A stretch of DNA of 5,589 nt from Clostridiales bacterium. GTDB lineage: Bacteria; Bacillota; Clostridia; Lachnospirales; Lachnospiraceae. The notes below the pieces were generated by a model. It saw only the letters and a program-made list of their open reading frames with translations. It ran no database searches and was not told the DNA's origin. The stretch covers positions 1-5,589 of the forward strand of contig JAATEU010000497.1 in assembly GCA_015655565.1 (NCBI GenBank), given 5' to 3'. Of the stretch, positions 1 through 5,589 are shown in pieces. Numbering within the stretch: position 1 is the stretch's first letter; each line of letters opens with the position of its first letter. The position numbers and the translations under genes were made by a program.

Positions 1-1300
1 CCGCACTAAAAGGTACCCTTCTTGATTGTCTTACTTCGGAATATACATCTACGGCTCCGCCTACTACTTCTCCGGCGCCTAATTCTTCAATTAACTGGCA
101 GGCACGGTTTATAGCCTCCATGGCAGTATTGGGATCTAAGCCCTTTTCGAATTTGGCGGCTGCATCGGTCCTAAGTCCAAGCTTTTTACCGGACAAACGG
201 ATATTGGTCCCATCAAAGCAGGCCGCTTCAAATAATAAGGTCTTAATCTCATCCGTAATCTTGGAATTCTCTCCACCCATAATACCGGCAATACCAACCG
301 GTTTCTCAGCATCACATATCATCAGGACAGAGGTGTCAACTTTTCTTACCTGTCCGTCCAGTGTCTGGAACTCTTCTCCTTCCTTCCCCCTCCTGACTAT
401 GATTTTCCTGCCTTCCACTAAATCCAAATCATAAGCATGCATGGGCTGGGAGTATTCCTCCATAACATAATTGGTGATATCAACCAGGTTGTTGATTGGA
501 CGGATTCCGCAGGCAGCCAGTCTTCTCTGCATCCATAAAGGAGACGGGGCAAGCTTAATATTTTTAACAATCCTGGCAGCATAACGGCTGCAAAGGTCTT
601 TATCTTCTATTTCTACGGATATATAATCACTTGCTTTTTCCTTATTGCCGGAAACCTTCACAACCGGAGGATGAAAACTTTTTCCGAAGGTTGCTGCTGC
701 TTCCCGTGCAATACCCAATACGCCAAAACAATCCACACGGTTTGAAGTTATCTCATATTCAAATACGACATCGTCCAATCCAAGTGCCTTAATTGCACTG
801 GAGCCGATATTAATGCCGTCATATGCAGGATTGTCACTGAAAATATAGATTCCGTTATCCGGTGCATCCGGATACATATCCTTACCGGAACCTAATTCTT
901 CAATGGAACACATCATACCACAGGATTCCACTCCACGAAGCTTACCTTTCTTAATCTTGATTCCTCCGGGTGTCTTATTGCCGTCATGACCCCCGGCAAC
1001 ACGTCCCCCGTCTAACACAACCGGTACAATATCCCCTTCTTTTACATTGGGGGCCCCGGTTACGATCTGCACCGTATCACCTTCTGCCGTAACCTGTACC
1101 AGACATACAATTAATTTATCCGCATCCGGGTGTCTGTCTATTTTTAAAATCTTGCCTATCACAATTTTATCTAAATCTGCATCCAGCCGTTCATAACCTT
1201 CCACTTTTGTACCGCTTAACGTCATGCCGTCGGTATATTCCTGTGCCGTTACATCAAGGTCCGGTACATATGCTTTAATCCATGATAATGGTGTATTCAT
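1..1300 (-). CDS. pheT: Phenylalanyl-tRNA synthetase beta subunit, 5' part (3' end beyond the left edge)
   Basis: PheT pairs with PheS in the cytoplasmic (alpha-beta)2 enzyme that charges tRNA-Phe, and it carries the editing domain that removes mis-attached Tyr. The frame is open from ATG at 1300-1298 to the left edge, giving 433 complete codons with no frameshift. The family is about 800 residues long, so roughly half is present. Residues about 40-155 form the EMAP-like tRNA-binding domain (VTGAPNVKEGD at 80-90, CGMMCSIEELG at 127-137). EYEITSNRVDCFGVLGIARE (181-200) is the conserved family block. Residues about 210-395 are the B3/4 editing domain, with NLVDITNYVM at 271-280, GIAGIMGG at 336-343 and LGLRTDAAAKFEKGLDP at 374-390. 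The B5, catalytic-like and anticodon-binding domains lie outside the window. A strong AGGAGG (about 1315-1310) sits 9 bases before the ATG. pheT follows pheS after a 149-base spacer, presumably in the same transcript under the Phe T-box. Confidence 0.97.
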   Translation of the reverse strand, partial: MNTPLSWIKAYVPDLDVTAQEYTDGMTLSGTKVEGYERLDADLDKIVIGKILKIDRHPDADKLIVCLVQVTAEGDTVQIVTGAPNVKEGDIVPVVLDGGRVAGGHDGNKTPGGIKIKKGKLRGVESCGMMCSIEELGSGKDMYPDAPDNGIYIFSDNPAYDGINIGSSAIKALGLDDVVFEYEITSNRVDCFGVLGIAREAAATFGKSFHPPVVKVSGNKEKASDYISVEIEDKDLCSRYAARIVKNIKLAPSPLWMQRRLAACGIRPINNLVDITNYVMEEYSQPMHAYDLDLVEGRKIIVRRGKEGEEFQTLDGQVRKVDTSVLMICDAEKPVGIAGIMGGENSKITDEIKTLLFEAACFDGTNIRLSGKKLGLRTDAAAKFEKGLDPNTAMEAINRACQLIEELGAGEVVGGAVDVYSEVRQSRRVPFSA

Positions 1301-1449
1301 CTCATTAAACCTCCTATATGAATATTTCGGTAACTATTCGGCCGTACCGACTGTAAGTTACGTTGATGTGAACAAAACAAGTAAAAACGCACTTATTTTG
1401 GCTTTAAATCTTGATATATTGCTTCCCACGGCATAGCCGAAACCTCTCC
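1301..1449 (-). other. Long structured pheS-pheT spacer with imperfect inverted repeat
   Basis: The two subunit genes are usually nearly adjacent, but here 149 bases separate them. An imperfect inverted repeat frames most of the spacer. Plus-strand TTCGGCCGTACCG at 1337-1349 matches the reverse complement of CGGCATAGCCGAA at 1429-1441 at 10 of 13 positions. As RNA, two of the three differences become G-U pairs, leaving one A-C mismatch. Nested inside is an AT-rich hairpin, AAAACAAGT (1374-1382) against ACTTATTTT (1391-1399), 9 pairs with one G-U and an 8-base loop. Neither has a U-tract typical of a terminator. The left end holds the pheT ribosome binding site. Function is unknown; candidates are a processing site, a translational coupling element or a remnant insertion. 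Confidence 0.5.
1393..1434 (-). CDS. Possible 13-codon mini-ORF between pheS and pheT
   Basis: Directly after the pheS stop codon (TAA at 1452-1450) comes GGAGAGG (1449-1443). Eight bases later ATG (1434-1432) opens a 13-codon frame reading MPWEAIYQDLKPK and ending in TAA (1395-1393). The Shine-Dalgarno and spacing are as good as those of the flanking genes, so a ribosome could well start here. The peptide contains no Phe, so it is not a classical Phe attenuation leader. The same frame continues after the TAA without another stop until TGA (1299-1297), which overlaps the pheT ATG as ATGA. This could be a coupling peptide, a decayed small gene or chance. I recognise no family. Confidence 0.25.
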   Translation of the reverse strand: MPWEAIYQDLKPK

Positions 1450-2469
1450 TTAAAACTGCTTTAGGAAACGGATGTCATTCTCATACAGTAATCTCATATC
1501 GTCAATTTCGTATTTCAACAAGGCGATACGTTCCAGTCCCACCCCAAATGCAAAGCCTGAATATTGATCCGGATCAATGCCGCTCATCTTAAGCACTTTC
1601 GGATGTACCATACCACAGCCTAAAATTTCAATCCAGCCGGAGCCTTTACAGAAACGGCAGCCCTTGGCTCCGCATTTAAAACACGTAACATCTACCTCTG
1701 CACTGGGCTCCGTAAACGGGAAATGATGAGGCCTGAACTTTACCCTGGTATTTTCGCCAAATAGCTGCCTGGCAAACTCCGCAAGGGTTCCCTTTAAATC
1801 TGCAAAAGTAATATTTTTATCAATAACCAGTCCTTCAATCTGGTGAAAACTTGGAGAATGGGTCGCATCTACTTCATCGGAGCGGAATACCCTGCCCGGT
1901 GCCAGGATACGGATAGGGAGCCTGCCCTGTTCCATAACCCTTACCTGAACCGGTGAGGTCTGTGTCCTTAATAAAATATCCCCGGTAATATAGAAGGTAT
2001 CCTGTTCATCCTTTGCCGGATGGTTTGCCGGAATGTTTAAGGCTTCAAAATTATAATAATCGTATTCTACCTCAGGCCCTTCCACTACTTCATACCCCAT
2101 TCCTACGAATATTCTCTCAACCTCCTCCAGGGCAACGGAGTTCGGATGACGGTGTCCTACCATTGGTTTTCTGGCCGGAAGGGTAACATCTATGGTTTCC
2201 TTACTGATTTGTTCTTCTCTTAATTTCCTGGCAAAGTAATTCTTTTTTTTGTCAAGTTCTTCTTCCAGTACGGTCCTGGCCTCATTAACCAGTTGCCCGA
2301 TTGCCGGCCTGTCCTCCGGTGCTACATCCTTCATAGCCTTTAAGATTTCGGTCAGCTCACCTTTTTTGCCTAAAAATGCGACTCTGATTTCATTTAATTT
2401 GTCTAATTCCTTTGAAGCCTTTATTTTTTCTAACGCTTCATCCACAATGGCTTTTAATTTTTCTTTCAT
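1450..2469 (-). CDS. pheS: Phenylalanyl-tRNA synthetase alpha (catalytic) subunit
   Basis: PheS is the class II catalytic subunit. It activates Phe with ATP and transfers it to tRNA-Phe in complex with PheT. The product is 339 residues, normal for the family (E. coli 327). Residues 1-90 are the charged N-terminal helical region that forms the tRNA-binding coiled coil. The catalytic core follows. LLRTQTSPVQ (166-175) is a conserved substrate-site segment, FRSDEVDATHSPSFHQIEGL (195-214) is motif 2, and GFAFGVGLERIALL (305-318) is motif 3 with its ATP-binding Arg. The Phe-pocket Ala in GFAFG is present, so the site looks wild type. Cys263, 266, 271 and 274 form a CxxC-x4-CxxC knuckle before GWIEILG, which I recall as common in Firmicute PheS and absent from E. 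coli PheS. AAAGGAG (about 2485-2479) lies 9 bases before the ATG. It is the first gene of the T-box-controlled unit, with pheT downstream. Confidence 0.98.
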   Translation of the reverse strand: MKEKLKAIVDEALEKIKASKELDKLNEIRVAFLGKKGELTEILKAMKDVAPEDRPAIGQLVNEARTVLEEELDKKKNYFARKLREEQISKETIDVTLPARKPMVGHRHPNSVALEEVERIFVGMGYEVVEGPEVEYDYYNFEALNIPANHPAKDEQDTFYITGDILLRTQTSPVQVRVMEQGRLPIRILAPGRVFRSDEVDATHSPSFHQIEGLVIDKNITFADLKGTLAEFARQLFGENTRVKFRPHHFPFTEPSAEVDVTCFKCGAKGCRFCKGSGWIEILGCGMVHPKVLKMSGIDPDQYSGFAFGVGLERIALLKYEIDDMRLLYENDIRFLKQF

Positions 2470-2604
2470 GGTGATAATCTCCTTTCTTTTTTAACGGTCG
2501 TGACCCCATTATGAAATGAGGTTTATAAAACCGGCTGTGACCGGCTTTCATGTCTTACAGGTTAAACAAAAATAACTGCCCGCTTAAACAGAAAATCAAG
2601 ACAT
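2470..2604 (-). other. Structured pheS leader between T-box terminator and start codon
   Basis: This untranslated stretch of about 135 bases lies after the T-box terminator, so it is made only on read-through. Three inverted repeats lie in series. The first is ATGTCTT (2604-2598) with AAGACAT (2556-2550), which begins immediately after the terminator T-tract. The second is AAAGCCGG (2548-2541) with CCGGTTTT (2534-2527), 8 pairs with one G-U and loop TCACAG. The third is ACCTCATT (2522-2515) with AATGGGGT (2510-2503), 8 pairs with one G-U and loop TCAT. The second resembles a weak terminator because it runs into TTTTATAAA. The pheS ribosome binding site follows. No convincing reading frame is present. 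Confidence 0.55.
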
Positions 2605-2636
2605 AAAAAAAACCGTCCCCGTAAAAACAGGGACGG
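2605..2636 (-). terminator. T-box intrinsic terminator of the pheS leader
   Basis: Read leftward, CCGTCCCTGT and ACGGGGACGG (2636-2613) form a 10-pair stem with one G-U and a TTTT loop, followed at once by eight T residues (2612-2605). This is a textbook intrinsic terminator. Its 5' arm shares TCCGTCCCT with the antiterminator, so the two structures exclude each other. In the T-box mechanism it forms when charged tRNA-Phe is plentiful and stops transcription before pheS. Confidence 0.93.
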
Positions 2637-2716
2637 AGTAAATATCATACATGATAAATGCACGGGCTCTGTATGTCAATGACACAAAACCTATGCCTTT
2701 TCCGCGGTACCACCCT
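2633..2716 (-). promoter_or_regulatory. T-box sequence and antiterminator
   Basis: AGGGTGGTACCGCG (2716-2703) is an exact match to the T-box consensus AGGGUGGNACCGCG. AGGG pairs with CCCT, and GCGGA (2705-2701) pairs with TCCGT (2637-2633) including one G-U. This leaves the canonical seven-base UGGUACC bulge that binds the tRNA acceptor end. A 63-base segment (2700-2638) closes the antiterminator loop, and it contains a small ATCA/TGAT hairpin. Its 3' strand is the 5' arm of the terminator, which gives the switch. Confidence 0.93.
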
Positions 2717-2966
2717 AATTCCTATGCAATACTCTTACAAGTATTGAAACCTGTAATCTTATTACATAAGCACTTAAGTTCATGCGTAACGTGCAGTAAC
2801 GTCATCCCCTACTATTTTGGTTCAAAGATGAGGCTCCGGTGGGAAAATCAATAATTATCCGAACTTAAGGAAGCTTTCAGCCGGTCACTTCCTCTCTCTG
2901 CCAGGAAATAATTATCTCGTATGCGATATGCATTACACCTTCACAGCCTTTCACATATATAAATAC

Positions 2967-2994
2967 ATTTTAGCATAATATTCTGTGTTGTCAA
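2967..2994 (-). promoter_or_regulatory. Promoter of the pheST T-box unit
   Basis: A perfect -35 TTGACA (2994-2989) is followed, after 16 bases, by TAAAAT (2972-2967), preceded by TG one base upstream (an extended -10). This fits housekeeping sigma. Transcription would start near 2960, just before the stem I base of the T-box. That gives an mRNA leader of about 490 bases up to the pheS ATG. Confidence 0.8.
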
Positions 2995-3044
2995 GGATCG
3001 ATTTTAGCATCACGGCGAACTAAAAATTATATAGAAAAAATTTT

Positions 3045-3075
3045 TATACACTTTTCTTCTAAATAATGGTATAAT
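3045..3075 (+). promoter_or_regulatory. Probable promoter of the YihY-family gene
   Basis: TGGTATAAT (3067-3075) is a perfect extended -10. No good -35 sits at the ideal distance: TACACT at 3047-3052 has a 17-base spacing, and TATACA at 3045-3050 has a 19-base spacing. The start would be near 3082, leaving a leader of about 100 bases. A second TATAAT at 3132-3137, with a poor -35 CTGTTT 17 bases upstream, could give a leader of about 40 bases. The -10 boxes diverge from the pheS promoter about 70 bases away. The rest of the interval is AT-rich with nothing else I can name. Confidence 0.55.
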
Positions 3076-3181
3076 TTTATGAAGTTAACTTGTCTTTAGA
3101 CTAAGGCCCTGTTTCATTACATATACTAAAATATAATCACGATATTACACTTTTGCGGTGGAATGTCCGGCGAGGTACCCT

Positions 3182-4105
3182 ATGAAAATTGCGGTTTCAA
3201 TTTATAAAATTATTCAAGCATTTAACAGAAAAATCCGGGATGATTTTGTTTCGGCATTTTCAGCACAGGCAGCTTTTTTCGTAATTATATCATTTTTTCC
3301 TTTTATTATGTTATTATTAACCCTGCTTCAGTATCTTCCCATTACCGAAGAAACTTTACGGACTACGTTAACACAGATTTTCCCCAGCAGCATTAATTCC
3401 TTAATAGCCGGCATCATAACGGAAATCTATAAAAAAGCCTCCGGTACCATAATCTCAATTACGGCTATTTCAGCACTCTGGTCAGCGTCCCGGGGGATTC
3501 TGGCTATTGTAAGCGGTTTAAATTCAGTTTATGGTATAAAGGAAACCAGAAGTTACCTTAAACTTCGTATTATTTCTTCCATATATACTTTTGTTTTTGC
3601 TGTTATGATAATTATTACTTTAGCTATATTAGTTTTCGGTAACCGCTTATATATCTGGATAGAAAGCAAAATTCCGATGTTAAGCAATCTTGCCCTTATC
3701 ATAATCAGTATCCGTACCATAGCGGGGTTGCTTATTTTAACTCTATTCTTTTTGCTTATGTACATGGTGATTCCCAACCGTTCCACCAGTATTTACAAGG
3801 AACTTCCCGGTGCCCTGGTTTCGGCAGCCGGGTGGATGGGCTTCTCTTATTTATATTCCTTTTATATTGATAATATGAATAATTATTCCAATATGTACGG
3901 CAGCCTGACAGCGATTGTATTGTTTATGTTATGGTTTTATTTCTGTATGTATATACTTTTCATCGGCGGTGAAATTAATGTTGTACTATCCTCCGGAGAT
4001 TTAATTTATTACTTAAAATATCTCTTTAAACACAGGAAAGACTATAAAAATAATCGTAATATAGTATCCGGCGGAACAGGTTCCAATTCAGGAAAATACA
4101 AATAA
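3182..4105 (+). CDS. YihY/virulence factor BrkB family integral membrane protein
   Basis: The product is a 307-residue polytopic inner-membrane protein of the YihY/BrkB (UPF0761) family. These proteins were once misnamed ribonuclease BN and their molecular role is still unsettled. About six membrane segments can be read, near residues 29-50, 90-110, 132-153, 174-196, 209-228 and 240-263. Family signatures are AFSAQAAFFVIISFFPFIML (25-44), WSASRGILAIVSGLNSVYG (100-118), VIPNRSTSIYKELPGALVSA (196-215) and MYGSLTAIVLFMLWFYF with IGGEIN (238-266). The tail is hydrophilic and basic (HRKDYKNNRN). I chose ATG 3182 because GAGG lies six bases upstream, whereas the in-frame GTG at 3158 has no ribosome binding site and adds eight polar residues. 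It diverges from pheST and converges on the SpoIID-like gene, so it is probably monocistronic. Confidence 0.93.
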   Translation: MKIAVSIYKIIQAFNRKIRDDFVSAFSAQAAFFVIISFFPFIMLLLTLLQYLPITEETLRTTLTQIFPSSINSLIAGIITEIYKKASGTIISITAISALWSASRGILAIVSGLNSVYGIKETRSYLKLRIISSIYTFVFAVMIIITLAILVFGNRLYIWIESKIPMLSNLALIIISIRTIAGLLILTLFFLLMYMVIPNRSTSIYKELPGALVSAAGWMGFSYLYSFYIDNMNNYSNMYGSLTAIVLFMLWFYFCMYILFIGGEINVVLSSGDLIYYLKYLFKHRKDYKNNRNIVSGGTGSNSGKYK

Positions 4106-4130
4106 GCCTTAAAATAGCAGCAGGAAATAA

Positions 4131-4197
4131 ACTATGACGCCGGGGCGTGCATTTATAGTCAGAGCGGATATTCCACATATGAAAATATATTTCCGCT
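4131..4197. terminator. Possible terminator region between convergent genes
   Basis: Two inverted repeats lie between the facing stop codons. ACTAT (4131-4135) pairs with ATAGT (4155-4159) and encloses ACGC/GCGT (4137-4140 with 4145-4148). AGCGGA (4163-4168) pairs with TCCGCT (4192-4197), extended by TAT/ATA with one bulged base. The second is followed rightward by AT-rich TAATTATGATTTAATAAAT rather than a clean T-run, and leftward by no T-run. It may serve as a weak terminator for the rightward gene. The evidence for a bidirectional terminator is poor. Confidence 0.35.
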
Positions 4198-4207
4198 TAA
4201 TTATGAT

Positions 4208-5589
4208 TTAATAAATAAATCCTATCTCAACTCCGGTATAATAATGTTTTATGATTTCCTCATACTCCTTGCCGGAATCAGCCATGGCTTTCGCCCCATT
4301 CTGGCTCATACCGACACCGTGGCCATATCCGCCGCCCTGGAAAGTAATATTCTTATAACTTTTATCCATAACAAAAAATGCACTTGGCAGCATACTTAAA
4401 TCAGATACAATGCTGTCATCCTGCCTGGTTACATCATCATTAACAGGAGCCAGTAAGGTACGGATATTATATTCCGACTGTACTTTAACGGTACCTTCCG
4501 TACCGGCCAATATGACTTCAGATAAAATTCCGCTCTTTTCCCTCTTTCCTATCAGCACATCCTTAACGGTTCCTATGGTACTAACCGGTTTACTTTCATA
4601 CTTGGGTTCGGCATCCACCTTCCCTGCAACCAGTGTCTGGATTAAGGCCGGATTCGCATTGTACCGGTTCGATAAGCTTTTATCAATTGATTTCTTTAGG
4701 TCCTCTTTTGAAACGGTAACCTTCCATCGATACCATGCAAATTCACTGTCATAGGTATCCTCCGGCGGTTCCTGTATAAAGCTGTCAAAAGCAGCTTCCG
4801 AAGATAAATCCATATTATCCCCTGCCCCCGTTGAAGCATATACGGCTTCCCCATCTGCTAAATCATAGACAATCTGCAGCTTTCCAACAAGATAATCCGC
4901 TTCATAGGTATTCCCCCACACCTCGTTCAGGGAAGCCGTATGGCCGCAGGAGGTGGAAAAATAATATGCGGTAATCACGGCATCCTTATATTCAATAACC
5001 TTACCGTAAGTATCCTTTACTGCCAGGATGGAATTCTCATTTTCAGCTATGTTGTTATATACCTGATAATTAACACTGTCATCCACATGGGCCCCATATT
5101 CACTATACCCGTTGGCAAACAGCTGATTGTATGCATAGCTCCTGGCACAGACAGCCTGTACCTTTAAAGCCTCTAATCCATAATTCGTCGGCATCTCGCT
5201 GGGAATTACCGCGTAAAGATACTCTTCTATAGACAGATCATTTATTATAATCAGTCCGCCGTCGGTTACTGCAATTTCAATAGCACCCCGGTATGCAGGG
5301 TTGCCACTGGACCGGTTTACGGAAAGCAGTTCAATTTTACCGTTTTCCGATTTTGTTTCAATATGGATCCGTCCCTGTTTCAGTAATTCATCCTCCGGTG
5401 TAAGGGTAAGTTTTTTACCGGCTTTATAAGTTTTCTTTTCCTCTCCGACGGTAACTGTAAATTCCCGGTCAGCCGTTAACTGCACCTTTTTATGATATAT
5501 ATCTTCAAAATTATCCGTCTTAATTAAAACCCGGATATTTTCCGCTTTAATAGACTCCTTAATTAATATCGCCGCAATCTTGCCGTCCG
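4208..5589 (-). CDS. SpoIID/LytB-domain protein, C-terminal part (5' end beyond the right edge)
   Basis: This is a SpoIID/LytB-family protein. Sporulation SpoIID is a membrane-anchored lytic transglycosylase that cleaves denuded peptidoglycan glycan strands during engulfment; LytB relatives act on the wall more generally. The frame is open from the right edge to TAA at 4210-4208, at least 459 codons. The GTG at 5485 is internal, because 34 in-frame residues precede it, including ENIRVLIKT, typical of the family's N-terminal strand. Counting from that GTG, IPSEMP (94-99) holds the probable catalytic Glu97. EALKVQAVCARSYAYNQL follows at 105-122, then YYFSTSCGHTASLNEVWG (174-191), and GGGYGHGVGMSQNGAKAMA (384-402) near the end. 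The Cys180/His182 pair lies where zinc ligands occur in clostridial SpoIID. Residues about 200-350 are a longer insertion than in B. subtilis SpoIID (about 340 residues in all). Whether it is sporulation SpoIID or a paralogue cannot be decided here. Its promoter is outside the window. Confidence 0.93.
   Translation of the reverse strand, partial: DGKIAAILIKESIKAENIRVLIKTDNFEDIYHKKVQLTADREFTVTVGEEKKTYKAGKKLTLTPEDELLKQGRIHIETKSENGKIELLSVNRSSGNPAYRGAIEIAVTDGGLIIINDLSIEEYLYAVIPSEMPTNYGLEALKVQAVCARSYAYNQLFANGYSEYGAHVDDSVNYQVYNNIAENENSILAVKDTYGKVIEYKDAVITAYYFSTSCGHTASLNEVWGNTYEADYLVGKLQIVYDLADGEAVYASTGAGDNMDLSSEAAFDSFIQEPPEDTYDSEFAWYRWKVTVSKEDLKKSIDKSLSNRYNANPALIQTLVAGKVDAEPKYESKPVSTIGTVKDVLIGKREKSGILSEVILAGTEGTVKVQSEYNIRTLLAPVNDDVTRQDDSIVSDLSMLPSAFFVMDKSYKNITFQGGGYGHGVGMSQNGAKAMADSGKEYEEIIKHYYTGVEIGFIY

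Larger units (their letters stand above)
2605..2960 (-). ncRNA. T-box riboswitch leader, tRNA-Phe responsive
   Basis: This cis-acting leader controls pheST by sensing uncharged tRNA-Phe. The stem I base pairs AGGCT (2949-2945) with AGCCT (2835-2831) and GGTG (2939-2936) with CACC (2841-2838), around a GTGAA/GG internal loop that could be the K-turn. Above it, ATAATTAT segments pair with each other across the arm. The apex has AGAGAG followed by AGGAAG...CTTCCT with GGCTG in its loop, matching the tRNA-elbow-contacting AG-bulge and GNUG platform. The specifier candidate on the 3' strand is TTTTC (2847-2843), Phe whether read UUU or UUC. Stem III is CAATACT/AGTATTG (2746-2727). The T-box follows at 2716-2703. 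Its UGGU bulge pairs with NCCA when N73 is A, as expected for tRNA-Phe. Stem II was not resolved. The exact specifier register is uncertain. Confidence 0.93.

Noticed and set aside
263..274. Possible defect in the pheT family signature, where Ser in TDAS-type motifs is Ala
   Set aside because: The surrounding block LGLRTDAAAKFEKGLDP is intact and the change is conservative, so I do not read it as loss of function.
1224..1436. Rightward 70-codon open frame spanning the pheT start and the spacer
   Set aside because: It is mostly antisense to pheT codons, with no Shine-Dalgarno or recognisable protein.
2236..2300. T-rich and Lys-rich tract in pheS, as a possible frameshift site
   Set aside because: The reading frame is continuous through KKKNYFARKLREEQ, and the total length matches the family, so there is no need to invoke frameshifting.
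2438..2551. Leftward 37-codon frame from ATG 2551 that runs into pheS out of frame
   Set aside because: It has no Shine-Dalgarno before the ATG, only two Phe codons that are not clustered, and a hairpin over its start. It does not look like an attenuation leader peptide.
2651..2854. Rightward 67-codon open frame
   Set aside because: It is antisense to the T-box leader, and its apparent motifs come from conserved riboswitch sequence. It has no ribosome binding site or recognisable family.
3030..3060. AAAAAATTTTT palindrome in the divergent intergenic region, as a terminator or operator
   Set aside because: It is a simple AT-rich run with no GC stem. It is better explained as promoter-proximal AT sequence.

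Overview
The window looks like ordinary core chromosome from a low-GC, spore-forming Firmicute. I favour a clostridial, Lachnospiraceae-like organism, on codon and base composition, strong AGGAG-type ribosome binding sites, a T-box leader in front of pheS and a SpoIID/LytB-family gene. The genus-level placement is an inference. I see no mobile element, CRISPR array, tRNA, rRNA or phage gene, and no convincing sign of a new multi-gene system.

Layout. Positions 1-2994 hold a leftward transcription unit: promoter (2994-2967), phenylalanine T-box leader (about 2960-2605), a further structured leader stretch (2604-2470), pheS (2469-1450), an unusually long 149-base spacer, and the first 433 codons of pheT, which runs off the left edge. 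Rightward from the same intergenic region comes a YihY/BrkB-family membrane protein gene (3182-4105). It converges on a leftward SpoIID/LytB-domain gene (5589-4208) whose 5' end lies beyond the right edge. About 100 bases with two hairpins separate the two stop codons.

How the genes work together. PheS and PheT are the two subunits of the (alpha-beta)2 phenylalanyl-tRNA synthetase. The leader should sense uncharged tRNA-Phe. Its specifier region reads UUUUC, which is Phe in the plausible registers, and its UGGU bulge fits an A73 discriminator. Pairing with uncharged tRNA would stabilise the antiterminator (2716-2633) over the terminator (2636-2605), so synthetase is made when Phe-tRNA runs short. 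The YihY and SpoIID-like genes act at the membrane or cell wall and have no evident functional link to the synthetase.

The most interesting parts are non-coding. They are the extra hairpins between the T-box terminator and pheS, a 10-base perfect complementarity between that stretch and the stem I apical region, and the pheS-pheT spacer, which holds a well-placed Shine-Dalgarno, a 13-codon mini-ORF and an imperfect inverted repeat.
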